64,000 bases of DNA from Ectobius pallidus (GCA_964059195.1 CAXKWD010000010.1:1680001-1744000); one strand, 5' to 3'; counted from the first letter of the stretch, positions 42,164-54,603 are shown. Numbers and translations: made by a program. The notes: a model not told the origin generated them from the sequence alone.

Positions 42164-45100
42164 ATGGGTTGTAGTGGGCGCGTACAGCAACATCTCCCTT
42201 TGGTTGAGGTCTCTCTCAATAAGTCTCCCTTCCAAGCGTTGATCGATTCTGGCGCCAGTAAATCTTGCATTCGTAGTGATGTTCTACCATTCTTGGGTAT
42301 TTCTTTATCTAGTATTCACCCGTTTCATGGGGCTGCTCTTAATGCTGATGGTTCAGGAATTAATATTTTGGGATCTGTGCAGTTGTCTCTTCGTATAGCA
42401 AAGTTCTCTTGGAAAGTTTCTTTTCTGGTCTTGCAATTTTTGATTTGCCCGGTTATTTTGGGGGCTGAGTTTGCTTCATTTACTGGATTAACCTTGGATT
42501 TTCAGTTACGTCAGCTTTATTTCAAGTTTAATACTCACCATAAAATCCCATTTGCTATTTCTCCTGGTTCCGGTGTCTTCCCTCCTTGTGCCTCTCTTAT
42601 TGATCACCATTCTGGAGTTAGTGATACCTTCCCCACTAAGGAGATTTCTCTAGATCATTTGCTTCCTGAACAACGTAATCAAATTTTGGAGGTTGTTAAC
42701 GCTTACCCTGATGTTTTGAGTGAGAAGCTGGGAGTAACAAATGTCATACAGTATGAGATACAGGTTACTGATCATGTCCCAGTCCGTCTTCCCCCGTACA
42801 GGTTAGCCCCTCCGAAACTTTTGGTCATGCGACGTAAAATCAATCAGATGTTGAGTAAGGGCATCATTCGGCCCTCGACGTCACCATACTCGAGTCCCAT
42901 CTTCTTAGTGCCGAAAGGTGAAGACGATTTCCGCCCTGTCATAGATTATAGAGCTCTAAATCAGAAAATTGTTATTGAGTCCATGCCGTTGCCGGATATA
43001 CATTCGGCAGCCCATTGGTTTGCGGGTGCTAAGGTATTTTCTTCACTTGACCTTAACAGTGCCTATAACCAGATCTCTCTTAAGGAATCCTCCCGCCATC
43101 TGACTGCCTTTTCCACTGATTGGCAGCATTTTGAGTTCTGCCGCCTGCCATTTGGCCTTGCTACTGGCGCGCAGGTTCTCACCAGGCTACTTGACACCAT
43201 TTTTTCTGACATCAAATTTGACTATGTATACCATTATCTTGATGAATTCGTCATTTATAGCAAGGATTTCCAGTCTCACGTTGGTCACCTTCGGGAAGTT
43301 TTTCGTCGACTCCAGGAGGCCGGTTTGACAGTCAAGCCAACTAAGGTGCGGTTCGCGAGGCCGCAACTTAGTTTCATCGGCCATATTATCTCTCCTGATG
43401 GGGTTGCTATTGACCCAGAGAGGACTGTTGCTATCAGGAACTTCCCGCCTCCTACCAATGTTAAAGGTGTTGCTCGGTTTATAGGCATGGTTAACTTTTT
43501 CGCTAAATTTGTTCCCAACTTTGCTGTGCGGGCGGCTCCCTTGAATCGCCTGAGGGGCAAGGGTGTGCCGTTTGTTTGGGGTGATGAGCAGCAACTCGCT
43601 TTTGAGAACCTTAAGTCTGCCATCACTAATCCGCCGATTTTGGCCATGGCCGACTTCTCCAGGACGTTCATTGTCCAAACCGATGCTTGTTCTGTTGGGT
43701 TGGGCGCGGTGCTTCTTCAAGAGTTCCCAGATGGGCGTAAGCCGGTTGCCTTTGCTTCGAGATCTTTGAGCAAACAAGAGCAAATGTTTTCCATTTATGA
43801 ATTGGAAGCTCTAGCCGTCATCTTTGCTCTGGAGAAATTCCGGATGTATGTCGAGCACGTCAATTTTATCTTGGAGTGCGACAACCAAGCGTTGTCTTGG
43901 TGTTTGGCTCGCCCCCGTAAGACGGGCAGACTGTCTCGTTGGGCCGTTAGGCTCTCAGCATTCAAATTTCTCCCTGTTCATATTAAGTCATCTCAAAATA
44001 TCCTTGCTGATTCTCTTTCTCGCATGTTCGAAGGCTATCCGTCTTGTTCTGAACAGCCCTTGGATTCCTCCGCCCCTCCTGTGGTGTTGCCTGCTCAGGA
44101 GACTATTGCTCCACTCTTGACTAACTTTCCTTTGGCGTATGCTGACATTTCTCACCATCAGCGTCTTGACCCTGATTTGGCTAGTATTATTGATCTGCTT
44201 GGGAATCGTGCTGTTGTTAGTAATTATCGTTTGGTCTCTGGTGTTCTGCAGATTTTGGTGGGTAGGCAGAAGCGGCCTAAGATTGTGTTGCCAGTCTCCC
44301 TTAGAGATATGGTATTTAAATACTTTCATGTCTCTTCCATTGGGGGGCATTTGGGTATTAAGAAGACGGTGCATAAGATCAGTGTTGCTTTCTGGTGGAA
44401 AGGTATGTTCGTGGATATTCGTGATCGTGTTCGATCATGCAATGAATGTGCCATGTCCAAACCTACTCTGAATTCACGTATTGGCTTTCTGTCATCCACC
44501 GTTCCTCAGCGTCCTTTTCAGAAACTGTTTATTGACTTTCTTGGCAAATTGCCTCGTTCTCGCAAGGGCAACTCTTTCATCTTCGTGGTAGTGGACGCTT
44601 TTACGAAGTTCAATTGGCTGTTCCCTCTGCGGGATTCTCGCACCGAGAAAGTGATTTCTTCTTTATCATCCATCTTCCAGGTTTGCGGGTTTCCGGAGTC
44701 CATTGTTTCGGACAATGGTCCCCAGTTCACCTCCCGTATATTCAAGGATTTCTGTTTTCGCAGGGGCATTGACCACATCACCACCAGTCCATACTACCCG
44801 AATCCCAGCCATGCTGAACGCGTCATGCGCAACCTTAAGAATGCTTTAATTGCGTACCATAGCAGTGATCATTCCTTGTGGGATAGTAATCTGCACTGGT
44901 TGCAGTTTGCATTCAATACGGCTGTCCATGATAGTCATGGTTTCTCTCCATTTTCTCTTCTGTTCACATTTACGCCCAACCATCCGCTCAGTAACCTGTG
45001 GCACCTGGCTGATTTATTGCCTGACGCTGTTACCCCTTTGGATCTTTCTCAGACTTGGAAAGCTGCTAGACGTAATCTCTTAGCTGTCCATGGTAGGAGA

Positions 45101-45337
45101 GCTACGGCTTATAATAGGGGTAGGGTCCCTTGCCAGTTTAAGGTTAATGATTTAGTGATGTGCAGAAACTACCCTGTCAGTAAGGCGTCTAATAAATTTG
45201 CTAAGAAATTAGCGCCCCGTTATGTGGGCCCCTTTCGTATTATTAAGCAACTCCAGAACGGAGTCTCTTTTCTTTTGGAACATGAGCAAGACTCTTCAAG
45301 GCGTAGATGCCATGCTTCTCAACTCAAGGCATTGTAG
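42164..45337 (+). CDS. pol: Pol of element B (PR-RT-RNaseH-IN, YLDE box)
   Basis: 1,057 residues from the first ATG; probably translated as a Gag-Pol readthrough product, since it shares the gag frame. Protease has DSGA at 28-31 and a VILGAEF box. Reverse transcriptase has VPKGEDDFRPVIDYRALN, LPFGL and catalytic box YLDE at 358-361, where Ty3/Gypsy elements have YxDD. RNase H begins at QTDA (Asp 507). Integrase has HVSSIGGH...CNEC zinc ligands, Asp 791, Asp 850 and Glu 885 (34 between the last two) and a GPF motif (YVGPFRI) near the end. No internal stops. The Glu 361 substitution is expected to impair or alter polymerisation, so this copy may be inactive or move in trans. Confidence 0.93.
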   Translation: MGCSGRVQQHLPLVEVSLNKSPFQALIDSGASKSCIRSDVLPFLGISLSSIHPFHGAALNADGSGINILGSVQLSLRIAKFSWKVSFLVLQFLICPVILGAEFASFTGLTLDFQLRQLYFKFNTHHKIPFAISPGSGVFPPCASLIDHHSGVSDTFPTKEISLDHLLPEQRNQILEVVNAYPDVLSEKLGVTNVIQYEIQVTDHVPVRLPPYRLAPPKLLVMRRKINQMLSKGIIRPSTSPYSSPIFLVPKGEDDFRPVIDYRALNQKIVIESMPLPDIHSAAHWFAGAKVFSSLDLNSAYNQISLKESSRHLTAFSTDWQHFEFCRLPFGLATGAQVLTRLLDTIFSDIKFDYVYHYLDEFVIYSKDFQSHVGHLREVFRRLQEAGLTVKPTKVRFARPQLSFIGHIISPDGVAIDPERTVAIRNFPPPTNVKGVARFIGMVNFFAKFVPNFAVRAAPLNRLRGKGVPFVWGDEQQLAFENLKSAITNPPILAMADFSRTFIVQTDACSVGLGAVLLQEFPDGRKPVAFASRSLSKQEQMFSIYELEALAVIFALEKFRMYVEHVNFILECDNQALSWCLARPRKTGRLSRWAVRLSAFKFLPVHIKSSQNILADSLSRMFEGYPSCSEQPLDSSAPPVVLPAQETIAPLLTNFPLAYADISHHQRLDPDLASIIDLLGNRAVVSNYRLVSGVLQILVGRQKRPKIVLPVSLRDMVFKYFHVSSIGGHLGIKKTVHKISVAFWWKGMFVDIRDRVRSCNECAMSKPTLNSRIGFLSSTVPQRPFQKLFIDFLGKLPRSRKGNSFIFVVVDAFTKFNWLFPLRDSRTEKVISSLSSIFQVCGFPESIVSDNGPQFTSRIFKDFCFRRGIDHITTSPYYPNPSHAERVMRNLKNALIAYHSSDHSLWDSNLHWLQFAFNTAVHDSHGFSPFSLLFTFTPNHPLSNLWHLADLLPDAVTPLDLSQTWKAARRNLLAVHGRRATAYNRGRVPCQFKVNDLVMCRNYPVSKASNKFAKKLAPRYVGPFRIIKQLQNGVSFLLEHEQDSSRRRCHASQLKAL

Positions 45338-47268
45338 GTTGTATTTGAGCACTTATGTATATGTGTATAGTTGGTGCTTTTATACCATTTGTTGTTCCTT
45401 CAAAAGGAAGGGTTATTTTAATGAAATTTATTGTAATGATGTTAATATTTACTTTTCCTGGTTTCACGTTTGGTTTGGTTGGTAAATTCTGTTGGTGGAA
45501 TTATATAAATAAATTTTGTATTTAACTATTGTAACATGTTTGGCGGATGGATCGGTACTTGCCGGGTTGGTCGGATTTCCGGGCTCCATTCATTTGGTAC
45601 TCAAAATTGTGGGGCCCCTCGTCTAATTTACTAAGTCATACTGAGGCCTCAGTGAAAAAAAAAGAGAAAAAAAACCTCAGTTCAAAAAGAAAAACTCAAA
45701 AAGATAATACACGTGTATACATAAATTATTGGCATCCCCCCCGAATAATAAGAAAAAAAAAGAGAGACAAATTATAATCTATTTTCATATAAAATGAACT
45801 AAAATAAAAGAAAAATAAGAGATAACTATAAATTCTACAAAGTGATAAAAGAATGACTTTTAATCAAAGTGATTAAATCTCCAAAGATATATACAATGAA
45901 CATTATCTATCAAAAAAGTGACTGTTTCGACTCTTCAACACTCTCCGTCAAGACACAGTTTAATATTGAATTTAATAATTTCAAAGCAAGAAAGTCTCTT
46001 ATTAAAGAAGTTTGAAATCATCCTTCTTGAAGATTATTTGAGACTCAAGCAAGATAGCTGGAGTGTGAATATTTCACCTGTACATATATTTATTCACTCC
46101 AGAGCTAATGGTTACCACTCTGTTTCATGTTACCTTCTGCATCTACTTCTGCATGGAGGGGGCTATCTGCCCCATCTTCCTCTTGGTTTGGATACCAAGC
46201 TGCTCCTGCTGTGTATTCTTCTGGGCATGTGTGCACCATGCTCAGTGAATCTCCTGGACGTCGCTCATTGGGGACTGCAGCCCCTACTTGTTTTTGCCAC
46301 TGGACTCTGGTGGCCGGAGCCTCGTACCATCGTTCTCTTCAGCAGTCATCGATCTTCGAGCTGCGCTGGTGTTCTTCAGTATATTCCCCCCCCTTTTTTC
46401 TACGCATCTATCTTCTTCTGCTGTGCTGTTGTATGTTCGGCCATAGATGGACCTTGGCTGGGCTTTGATCTTCGGCCAGCTCCGCCTTCCCTCATCTGGA
46501 CATGTGGGTGTTGGCGTACCTGCGTATGTATGGTGATCTATTATCAATGGTGATCATCTGCTCCTGTAAGTGTGATATAATAGTGCTCTCTCCAGTATTC
46601 TCCCCAGTGTTATTCAAGTTTTTTTTTGGTAACCCAAATATAGTGCTTCAAAAAGAAAAATGGCGATTTTCCTCATTATTTTATGGCAGAGTGTTGTATT
46701 TGGTGGCCTGCTATGTCACGTTCTGTAGAGGTGATTAGATCTAGGAGTCTCAAGAAATTAAAGGTAATCAAATGTAAGAATGGGTATATCTTAAGTAATG
46801 TCAAGCATAAACTTTGAAGCTCAAGATTTATTACCCTCAAGTTACTAAGAAGGACTATACCTCAAGAGAACTTTTAATATAAAGACAAATTTTTCTAGGT
46901 AACAAATATGTGAAAATACGGTTGCTGTTGATGTTTTATTTCAGGGACATATTCAGTAGATCACACACGTATTTCACCTATATCAAGGACATATCTTATA
47001 TAAAAAAAAAATTGTGCATCAAGATATAGACATTTCTCAAGCAAATATTTTTTACTTATGGTATACTTATTGCTATTAATCATGATTGATACTGAACTGT
47101 TTAGTTTAAGTTGAATGGGTATAAGTCTTATTAGTACATATGGTACTATATTAACTGATTATGGCTCTTGATTGTATGTAATTAGCTTTAGCCTTTCAGG
47201 TTTCACGTTTTCCCTTTTCCATTTTGGGGTCTTCTACCCTTTAAGTTCAAAAATTTTTGAGCCCTCCC
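45338..47268 (+). other. Long 3' untranslated region of B
   Basis: 1.9 kb between pol and the polypurine tract, where env would lie in an errantivirus-like element. The longest frame (45918-46553, 211 codons) has no signal peptide, cleavage site or membrane-anchor pattern. A second frame overlaps it for 113 codons. I do not call a gene. Confidence 0.6.
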
Positions 47269-47279
47269 AGGGAGGAGGC
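47269..47279 (+). promoter_or_regulatory. Polypurine tract of B
   Basis: AGGGAGGAGGC ends exactly at the 3' LTR and is the expected plus-strand primer. Confidence 0.8.
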
Positions 47280-49739
47280 TGAGACGGAGGTAAATTTCTC
47301 CGTCTCCAATTTCTTTCTCCTTGCTTGTGTGGCTCTCCTGGCTCGTATTGTGCTGCCCTCTGGCTCAAGGTTGGGGGTGTGAGCTGGAAGCCGTTCCGCC
47401 ATTACGTTAGTACCGTTTGAGTTTTGTTTGTGTGTGGAGTTCTCTCCCGGATCTCCGGCTGGCTTATGGCGAGTTCGATCTATCCGTCATTTCATGCTTA
47501 ATAAGTGCCTTCTGATTAATAGAGTTAATATTCCACCATGTTAAATTATATTCCAAGGCAACGTCTAAGCGTGAAACCTGAAAATTCCCATTTGTATGCT
47601 TGTTGTGAAAAGCATTAACTTAGCTAATGTAAATTTAAAAATGCCTTTTTCAAGTTAAACTTAATATGTGCCCTTACAAGTTTTTCTAGTAATTGTGTAG
47701 GCGTTTCTCTTTGAAGAGTTGTCTCTGTAAGTTTCCCTTAAAATTATGGCATGTATTTCTGTATCCATTTCGTGTTCGTCAGCTAAGTGACGTCATGCCT
47801 GCTTCTTTCTGAATATTTCGACAGATATATATATATTTTTTTTGGCCCTCATTTCCCGTTCAAGTTATTGCTATTTGTAAGGTTCCTTATGTGGAACGAG
47901 TGCTCGAAGTATTTTTCTAGTATACCTAGTTTGGTAGTTTCTGTAATGACAGGCTAATTAATCCTGTTTAATCTCTACTCCTTCTACCCTAGTATACGAA
48001 TGCTGGTATCTCTCTGGGGAAAATTAAGCTAGAAAGAAGCTATAGTAATCATGCACCTTCGAATCTCAGTATTCCACATTCTCAATTACACAGTGCTAAA
48101 TTTCTTATAAGGCTGTCCTTGCTTATTGCAATTTTGCTTAGCCTGTTTAAAATAAATTTCACATTTTGTATGGCATAATTTAAATGAATGTGTATTCTTA
48201 TAGCACATTGCTAAAATTCTTATAAAGCCTGGCTTGGCCATTTACGTTTTGCTTAGCCTGTTTAAAATAGATTTCACATTTTGTAGGGCATAATTTAAAT
48301 TAATGTGTATTCCTATAGCGCATTGCTAAATTCTTATAAAGCCTGTCTTGGCCATTTACAATTTGCTTGGCCTACCTAAAAGAGATTTCAGATTTTTGTA
48401 AGGCATTATTCTACTTAATGAGAATTTCTATATTGCTATTTTCTTGTAAAGCTGTTTTGGCCTATTACAATTTGCTTGGCCTATCTAAAAGAGATTTCAG
48501 ATTTTTGTAAGGCATTATTCTAATTAATGAGAATTGCTACAGCATATTGCTAATTTTCTTATAAAGCTGTTTTTCCCTATTACAATTTGCTTCGCCTATC
48601 TAAAAGAGATTTCAGATTTTTGTAAGGCATTATTCTAATTAATGAGAATTTCTATATTGCTATTTTCTTATAAAGCTGTTTTGGCCTATTACAATTTGCT
48701 TGGCCTATCTAAAAGAGATTTCAGATTTTTGTAAGGCATTATTCTAATTAATGAGAATTGCTACAGCATATTGCTAATTTTCTTATAAAGCTGTTTTTCC
48801 CTATTACAATTTGCTTCGCCTATCTAAAAGAGATTTCAGATTTTTGTAAGGCATTATTCTAATTAATGAGAATTTCTATATTGCTATTTTCTTATAAAGC
48901 TGTTTTGGCCTATTACAATTTGCTTGGCCTATCTAAAAGAGATTTCAGATTTTTGTAAGGCATTATCCTAATTAATGAGAATTTCTATATTGCTATTTTC
49001 TTATAAAGCTGTTTTGGCCTATTACAATTTGCTTGGCCTATCTAAAAGAGATTTCAGATTTTTGTAAGGCATTATTCTAATTAATGAGAATTTCTATATT
49101 GCTATTTTCTTGTAAAGCTGTTTTGGCCTATTACAATTTGCTTGGCCTATCTAAAAGAGATTTCAGATTTTTGTAAGGCATTATTCTAATTAATGAGAAT
49201 TGCTACAGCATATTGCTAACTTTCTTATAAAGCTGTTCCTTGCCAATTATATTTTGTCTTGGCGACTTAAGATAGCTTCAGACGTATACAGGCCATTATG
49301 TATATTAAGCCATATCTCTTTGTATTCTCTGAGACGTAAGGTTAAGAATTCTATATGGGGTGTACCGTCCCTTTTTATATATTTATTTAAATTGCTTGTT
49401 GTCATAGAGTTGTCTCTCAAGTTACATTTATATAGAGTTTATGGTTATTAAATTGTTAAAATTATTTCAATTTGATTTATGGGTGTTCACTCCATTCGCT
49501 TTCCTCCTCCCCGCGTGCCTGATATGTGAATTTATTTCAAGTGACGATCTCCTCTGGTGTTCCCAGTTACCTTCCCCTATTATCTCTCGTTATCAGTGCT
49601 TGGCAATTATGGCGATGTATCATTCTAACCTAACCTTCTTAACCAGCTCTCCTGGATGCTAGACTTTGTTTGTTGTTTAGTTCTCTTGAGTTCTCGTAAC
49701 TGTTGCCCACCCAACAAAACTAAAACTTATCTGGCCGCA
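47280..49739 (+). repeat. 3' LTR of element B
   Basis: About 2,460 bp. It carries the same eight-unit 109/115-bp array (48380-49155) in the same order as the 5' copy. Differences noticed include CAATAAC/CATTAAC, TGAAATG/TGTAATG, a TA-repeat length change, a CATAGTAATCAT/CATGCACCTTCGAAT block, and several changes in the last 60 bp. Confidence 0.95.
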
Positions 49740-49743
49740 CCTT

Positions 49744-52700
49744 AAACAAATTTGAGTTCTCTGCTAGTATAGTGACAAAGTTTCTACTAGACTTTTGACG
49801 GTTAGTGGGAAGTAGAAATTTTAAAAGAATTTAATGAGAATATCACTGGGGTATGTTTTTTACTTATATATATATATGTTGCCTTTGACAATATTGGGCA
49901 TCTTAATACAATTGGGAAATAACTCTTTACAAGAAAATGGTTATTGCAAGTTGTACAAATCGGATCTCAATATGTTTACCGGACCGCGTATTGTCATTAC
50001 TACCAGCTGTTCAATTACTGATTTAGGGAGACAAAATTGTTTCCAAGATTTCATCAAAAAGGAACAGTTCCTTGAGCACCCACCATGAGGCCAATAACTT
50101 CTATCGAATCTATATGGTATATTAGTTTTTAAAAAGGAATGGTACGTTCATATAATATCAATTGTTTCTCGATACTAACCTCTTCCGATTGGCAGATATT
50201 CAAAACGAATTGTAGCATCGATTATGAAGCCCTTTTTACTATTAGACTGAAATGCGATCATGTATATTTTATGTGTAGGCCTACTCCCACTGGCTGATAT
50301 TCAATGTACTTCTAAAAAAAACTTCCATTCCCTTCTTACAAAGTTCTTCTGCAACAATGCTACAACTTTGTGATGTCGGGTGTTCCTGAGCATTTCTCCA
50401 AAAGGGCATGATCAGGATATGGGCAAGAATTCCTATCCCTCTGCGGCATCCGCGGTAGAGGTTACCGTCCTGGGATCTATCTAGAGTAGCTCGAACTGCT
50501 GAAGCATAAATGTAATTTTGATAGCTTCACAACATTCACTGCAAGTAATACCATGAAGATGTTTTATCCAGTTATTAGCAGGAGTGTATTCTTTATATAG
50601 TTCTGCCCCAATTGGCCTACCTTTCTGAGGTAGATTTCACCAAGCTAACAATTCACTGTTTCTTAACGTTTGCCGTATGTTCCTTGCATCTGGTAGTCAT
50701 GTTGAATGTTATCGTTTAATGTTATCTGAAGAGACTGTTATCATTGAATTTTATGCGGTTTCTCCTAATAAATCAAGGGTTGCGAGTACATAAACGGTGG
50801 AGGATTTTTGTAGAACGAACAGGAATTAGTATGATGTATAGATTCACAAGGGGACGGAAGAAGCAGTTAAAGAGGGCCATTTCAAAGGGGAGGTCACCAC
50901 TACTTGTGACAAACCTTAGCTTACCCAAGACACCAACATGAGTGTTGGAATTCTCGATTCAACAAATAAATCGTTAGTGCAATCTAGAATAGTTTATGCA
51001 ATAGTGTTAGGGTTGCTATATTAAACACTAGATGAAGTTAGATAGTATTATGGACAAATACTGTACATTGACCTTAGGACTCACGAATTCTGCACCCGTT
51101 AAAGCAGCTATGTTGGAATGCACTAAACTTAGCTGTAGAGTAGAGGTGAGATAATGGCCAGACTAGTGAAGAATTGGTAAAACTCTAAATGAAGAAAGAC
51201 GGTGTAGTCAAAATTTGTTACAAATTTAATGCATCAAATTCTCAAACTAAGAACTGGGCGAATACCCTGGAAAGCGAATTGGAGAATATCGACTTAGAAT
51301 ATTTGGGGGAGACATGACATCAAAATCGCTGCAAAACAGGATAAGAATCAGATGCGATGATATATAAGTTATAGAGAGACAGAACGTGTTTAGCATTATG
51401 ATTAGTAAGACCTTTCTGGAGAATTGCAAACAATAAAAACTCTTTTGTCAGCCGAAAGTATTTCGCGACTTCTGACAAAAGGGCAGAACTGGTATGGCAT
51501 GTCTTATACCACTATATGACAACAGGAATCTTATAAAGAGAGAGTTATTATGAACGAAAATTTGTAAAAGAAGAAAAAAGTATTAATTTGAGCAATAGGA
51601 ATATTTTAATGGAAAATCAGGGGCAAAAGAAAGAAACAAACACAAGAAAAAGTTAATGAGTGAAAATATGGAATGTTCAAATAGTAAAAAATCATGATGC
51701 ATTAACTTTGGATGCTGATTAAAATGTCTTGAGAGCAAAATCAGCACATATCGATCTAATTTAATGCATTCAATAAACATTATTTCTTTATTATTATTTA
51801 GTAATTACTTAATTAATTGAAATATATTTACATCACGAAAGAATGGAAGTTCTTGATAAAGTAATAAAATAACTTCCACGGAGTGCTCCACTAGTTGAGG
51901 TTCATACCAACAGAATCAGAGTACAGGAGTGCAGCAGAAAATAGCCTCATTCGTACATTGGGTCGATTCTTGTAAAGGGAAAATGCATTGTACATATTGT
52001 GTTTTGCGTACTAGGCGATGAGTCTAATCGCAATCGTTTTGAAGCCGCGACCATCCTGGATTTCCTGCCTGATTTCGTCATTTCGCTTCATGTGCGTGAC
52101 TTCACAAAAAGCATGTAATGAAGTGAAGCATAGAAATTTGTGATTGTGTGTAAAAGTCTTAAGCTGCTATATCTAAAAAAAGAAAACAGGGGTACACATC
52201 CCCCTAATTTCTTGACTCTTCCCCCAGTTTCATGAAAAGCACCCCCCCAAACTTCGTATCCCCCTTAGAAATAGTGGAATAACAGTAGGCCTACTCTAAA
52301 ACTTCCTCCCAAGGAAAAGGTATTGTTATATTCGTAATAAAACAGTGTGAATTGAAAATGTATATTTAATGAGACTGTTTTACATGATATATACGTAACT
52401 GATAAATTATTACAGAATATATTCCAAGGAATTAGAAGAGGTTTTATTGCCTTTTGAAGTTATAAAATTTGACCGTTATTTTAACACATTATAAAATGCT
52501 AATTGTGCAACAATTTTCAACCCTCCCCCAGAAATTTCCATGACGCACTCTGCGTCTTAACCACCCCTGTGGACACCTTTGTAAAAATCATAGGGCAACC
52601 AAGATAATTGTTCTGCCTATCCAGAATATACTACAGCATCATTAATACCATATAGAATTAGATCCCTAAGCTTAGGTATATTATTTTATTTATTTGTGAA

Positions 52701-53700
52701 AACAGCACCAATTAAAACTTACATGATAACAAATTGATACAAACTATTTCCATTAAGTTTCATTCGAATATAAATCACAGAAACGTTTTTCTTTGGTTCG
52801 AATGCTGTTGTGCTCACTATCGAAAATAATTGCACGAGACTACTGAAGTAGAAAATTGTTCCTCCATAACCTCACAATTTTGATAATTTGAACATTCTAT
52901 CCCACCCATTACCCGGCATGGAATTTTATCGCGTTACAAAAATCAGATATCATTAAATTCATGACTAGAAACATTAGCTATGGAATAGCTTTACATAATC
53001 GGATACCAACTCAATTCATTTGTAAATATGGATTAGGCTACATCCAAAATTAATACAAAGCCACATGTCAACAATGGAAGTTAATTGCTAATATCAACAA
53101 TATCTTTATTAAGAATGACATGTTTTTATTTATGTTAATATAACAGTAATATGAAAAATCTACATTAGGATCCTTAACTTAACAAGGAATATTACCTATT
53201 CCAAGGAATATTCTTCGTGAGAGTAATAATTTAATTAACTTCACCTGAATTAAAAAACGGTCAGTGGCTATATTTCAAAAGAAAGTATAGAGAGGTAGCG
53301 GAATTCAGACGTTATGAAGTGAAGTTCTAAGTTACTTATTCCATTTTCGTCTTTTTAGTATTCTTTGTGTAGCCGTTTTCAACCAGAGTTTAAGTCGCTC
53401 CATCATTTCTTCTCTTTGAAATTAGGCCTATTTATTCTGCAAGCTAGTCTCTTTCTTCCATCCTTAATAATTATGTGGTTATGAGTTAACAACTGCAGGC
53501 CTACCGGTACTCTGAAAGTTACGAACGAGTCTGTTGTGAAGATCAACCAGCGTTCTGTTCTTTCACGGAACGTAATTCATGTATGACAGTGACCCACCCA
53601 TTTCCTTTGCGACTATTCTCTCCCTCTTTATATTATATATTTTACCCGCTATTTTTACTTTCCTTTCTCCCGAGATCTCATTCGTTCCATCTCACTCTAA
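49744..53700. other. Gene-free region
   Basis: AT-rich, with no motif-bearing ORF on either strand and no RNA gene seen. Confidence 0.5.
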
Positions 53701-53719
53701 TTCTCTTATCGTACCTACA

Positions 53720-53905
53720 TCCCTATGTCTCAATCTCTATCTAGATACGGTATCTGTTTCACCCTATCTCTTTCTCTCTCTATCTCTACGGCAATCTCTC
53801 TATCTTTTTCTTTAATGTCTATCGCTTTCTTTCTACCCCTTTCTTTAATCTCTCAATATTTTATCTCTATCTCTCTATCCATCTCTTTAATTTCTCTATT
53901 TGCAA
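53720..53905. repeat. (TCTCTA)n-like CT-rich repeat
   Basis: Degenerate TCTCTATC/TCTTTCTC repeats that resume after the mariner at 54604-54690. The mariner therefore landed inside a CT-rich low-complexity tract. Confidence 0.8.
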
Positions 53906-54603
53906 GGGTGGATCGAAAATTAACGTACAAATTTTCTTTTACAAAAAAGTTAAATAGGTACAATTACAAACAAATGCACACATGAAGGGACATCTTTTGC
54001 CTACTTTTCTATATAGTCGCCAAGTTGCTCAACACATTTCTCCCATCATGATAGCATTTTCAAAATACTCTGTTCATAGAAGTCCATTCGGTTGGAGTAT
54101 AGCCTCCTGCGGACTGCCTCAGCATCTGACACAAAGCGTTTACCGGCCAGGAATTTCTTCATGGGACCGAAGAAATGAATGTCTAGACTATGGAGGATAC
54201 TAGATTACCTCCCAACCATTTTTTTTATTTTCTCCACGAACAGCTGCAGCGTCACAACGGTTATCACAGCCATCTTCGAAGAATGCACACCACACCTGGT
54301 GACATTGCTACGGTCCATACAGTCGTCCCCATACACGCCACGCATGTCTCTGTGAATTGCACTCGGGTTATGCCCTTTAGTCCTTAAAAATCACACTACA
54401 CCTCGCTGCTCTTCACAAGTGGACGATAGTAATGTGCGCGCCAACTTTGTTGCATAGTTCACGCTTCTCTCGCTAGAGCTACACATGAGAACAAAATAGC
54501 TTCCATAGCGGAAGCTTCAAACTCCATCTTAGTGAAAGTTCAACATCCCAGCCACAATACCAACACAGAAAAAAATTATTGTACGTTACTTTTCGATCCA
54601 CCC
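53906..54603 (-). mobile_element. Internally deleted mariner element
   Basis: 698 bp. The left end GGGTGGATCGAAAATTAACG and right end (complement) GGGTGGATCGAAAAGTAACG differ at one of 20 bases. The right flank is TA, the mariner target; the left is AA, presumably one mutation. The minus strand carries both ends of a mariner transposase joined by an internal deletion. Confidence 0.9.
53975..54440 (-). pseudogene. Mariner transposase, N- and C-terminal parts only
   Basis: The minus strand near 54380-54290 reads AIHRDMRGVYGDDCMDRSNV, the helix-turn-helix region of mariner transposases. Near 54205-53990 it reads LDIHFFGPMKKFLAGKRFVS, then DAEAVRRRLYSN and WEKCVEQLGDYIEK, the conserved C-terminus, with a stop inside. 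The central D,D catalytic region is missing and there are further frameshifts. The transposase is dead, but the termini could still be recognised by one supplied in trans. Confidence 0.75.

Larger units (their letters stand above)
38073..49739 (+). mobile_element. Ty3/Gypsy LTR retrotransposon B
   Basis: 11,667 bp, bounded by LTRs that start TGAGACGGAG and end CTGGCCGCA and flanked by the 4-bp duplication CCTT (38069-38072 and 49740-49743). It has an initiator-Met-type primer site two bases after the 5' LTR and a polypurine tract directly before the 3' LTR. Gag and pol lie in one frame separated by a single UGA. About 1.9 kb of non-coding sequence follows pol. The LTRs differ at a handful of bases and small indels (about 15 noticed by eye in 2.46 kb), so B is older than element A but still young. 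Confidence 0.95.

Noticed and set aside
43187..44374. Long minus-strand frames (198 and 128 codons) across pol of B
   Set aside because: Antisense shadows of a strongly conserved plus-strand gene with full catalytic motifs.
45918..46553. 211-codon frame between pol and the 3' LTR of element B, in the env position
   Set aside because: No signal peptide, furin-type cleavage site, cysteine pattern or membrane anchor typical of an envelope protein. Another long frame overlaps it, which suggests chance openness of a CT-rich stretch.
53579..53985. Hydrophobic 78- and 86-codon frames
   Set aside because: Products of a (TCTCTA)n-like low-complexity tract; the second runs across the mariner terminus.
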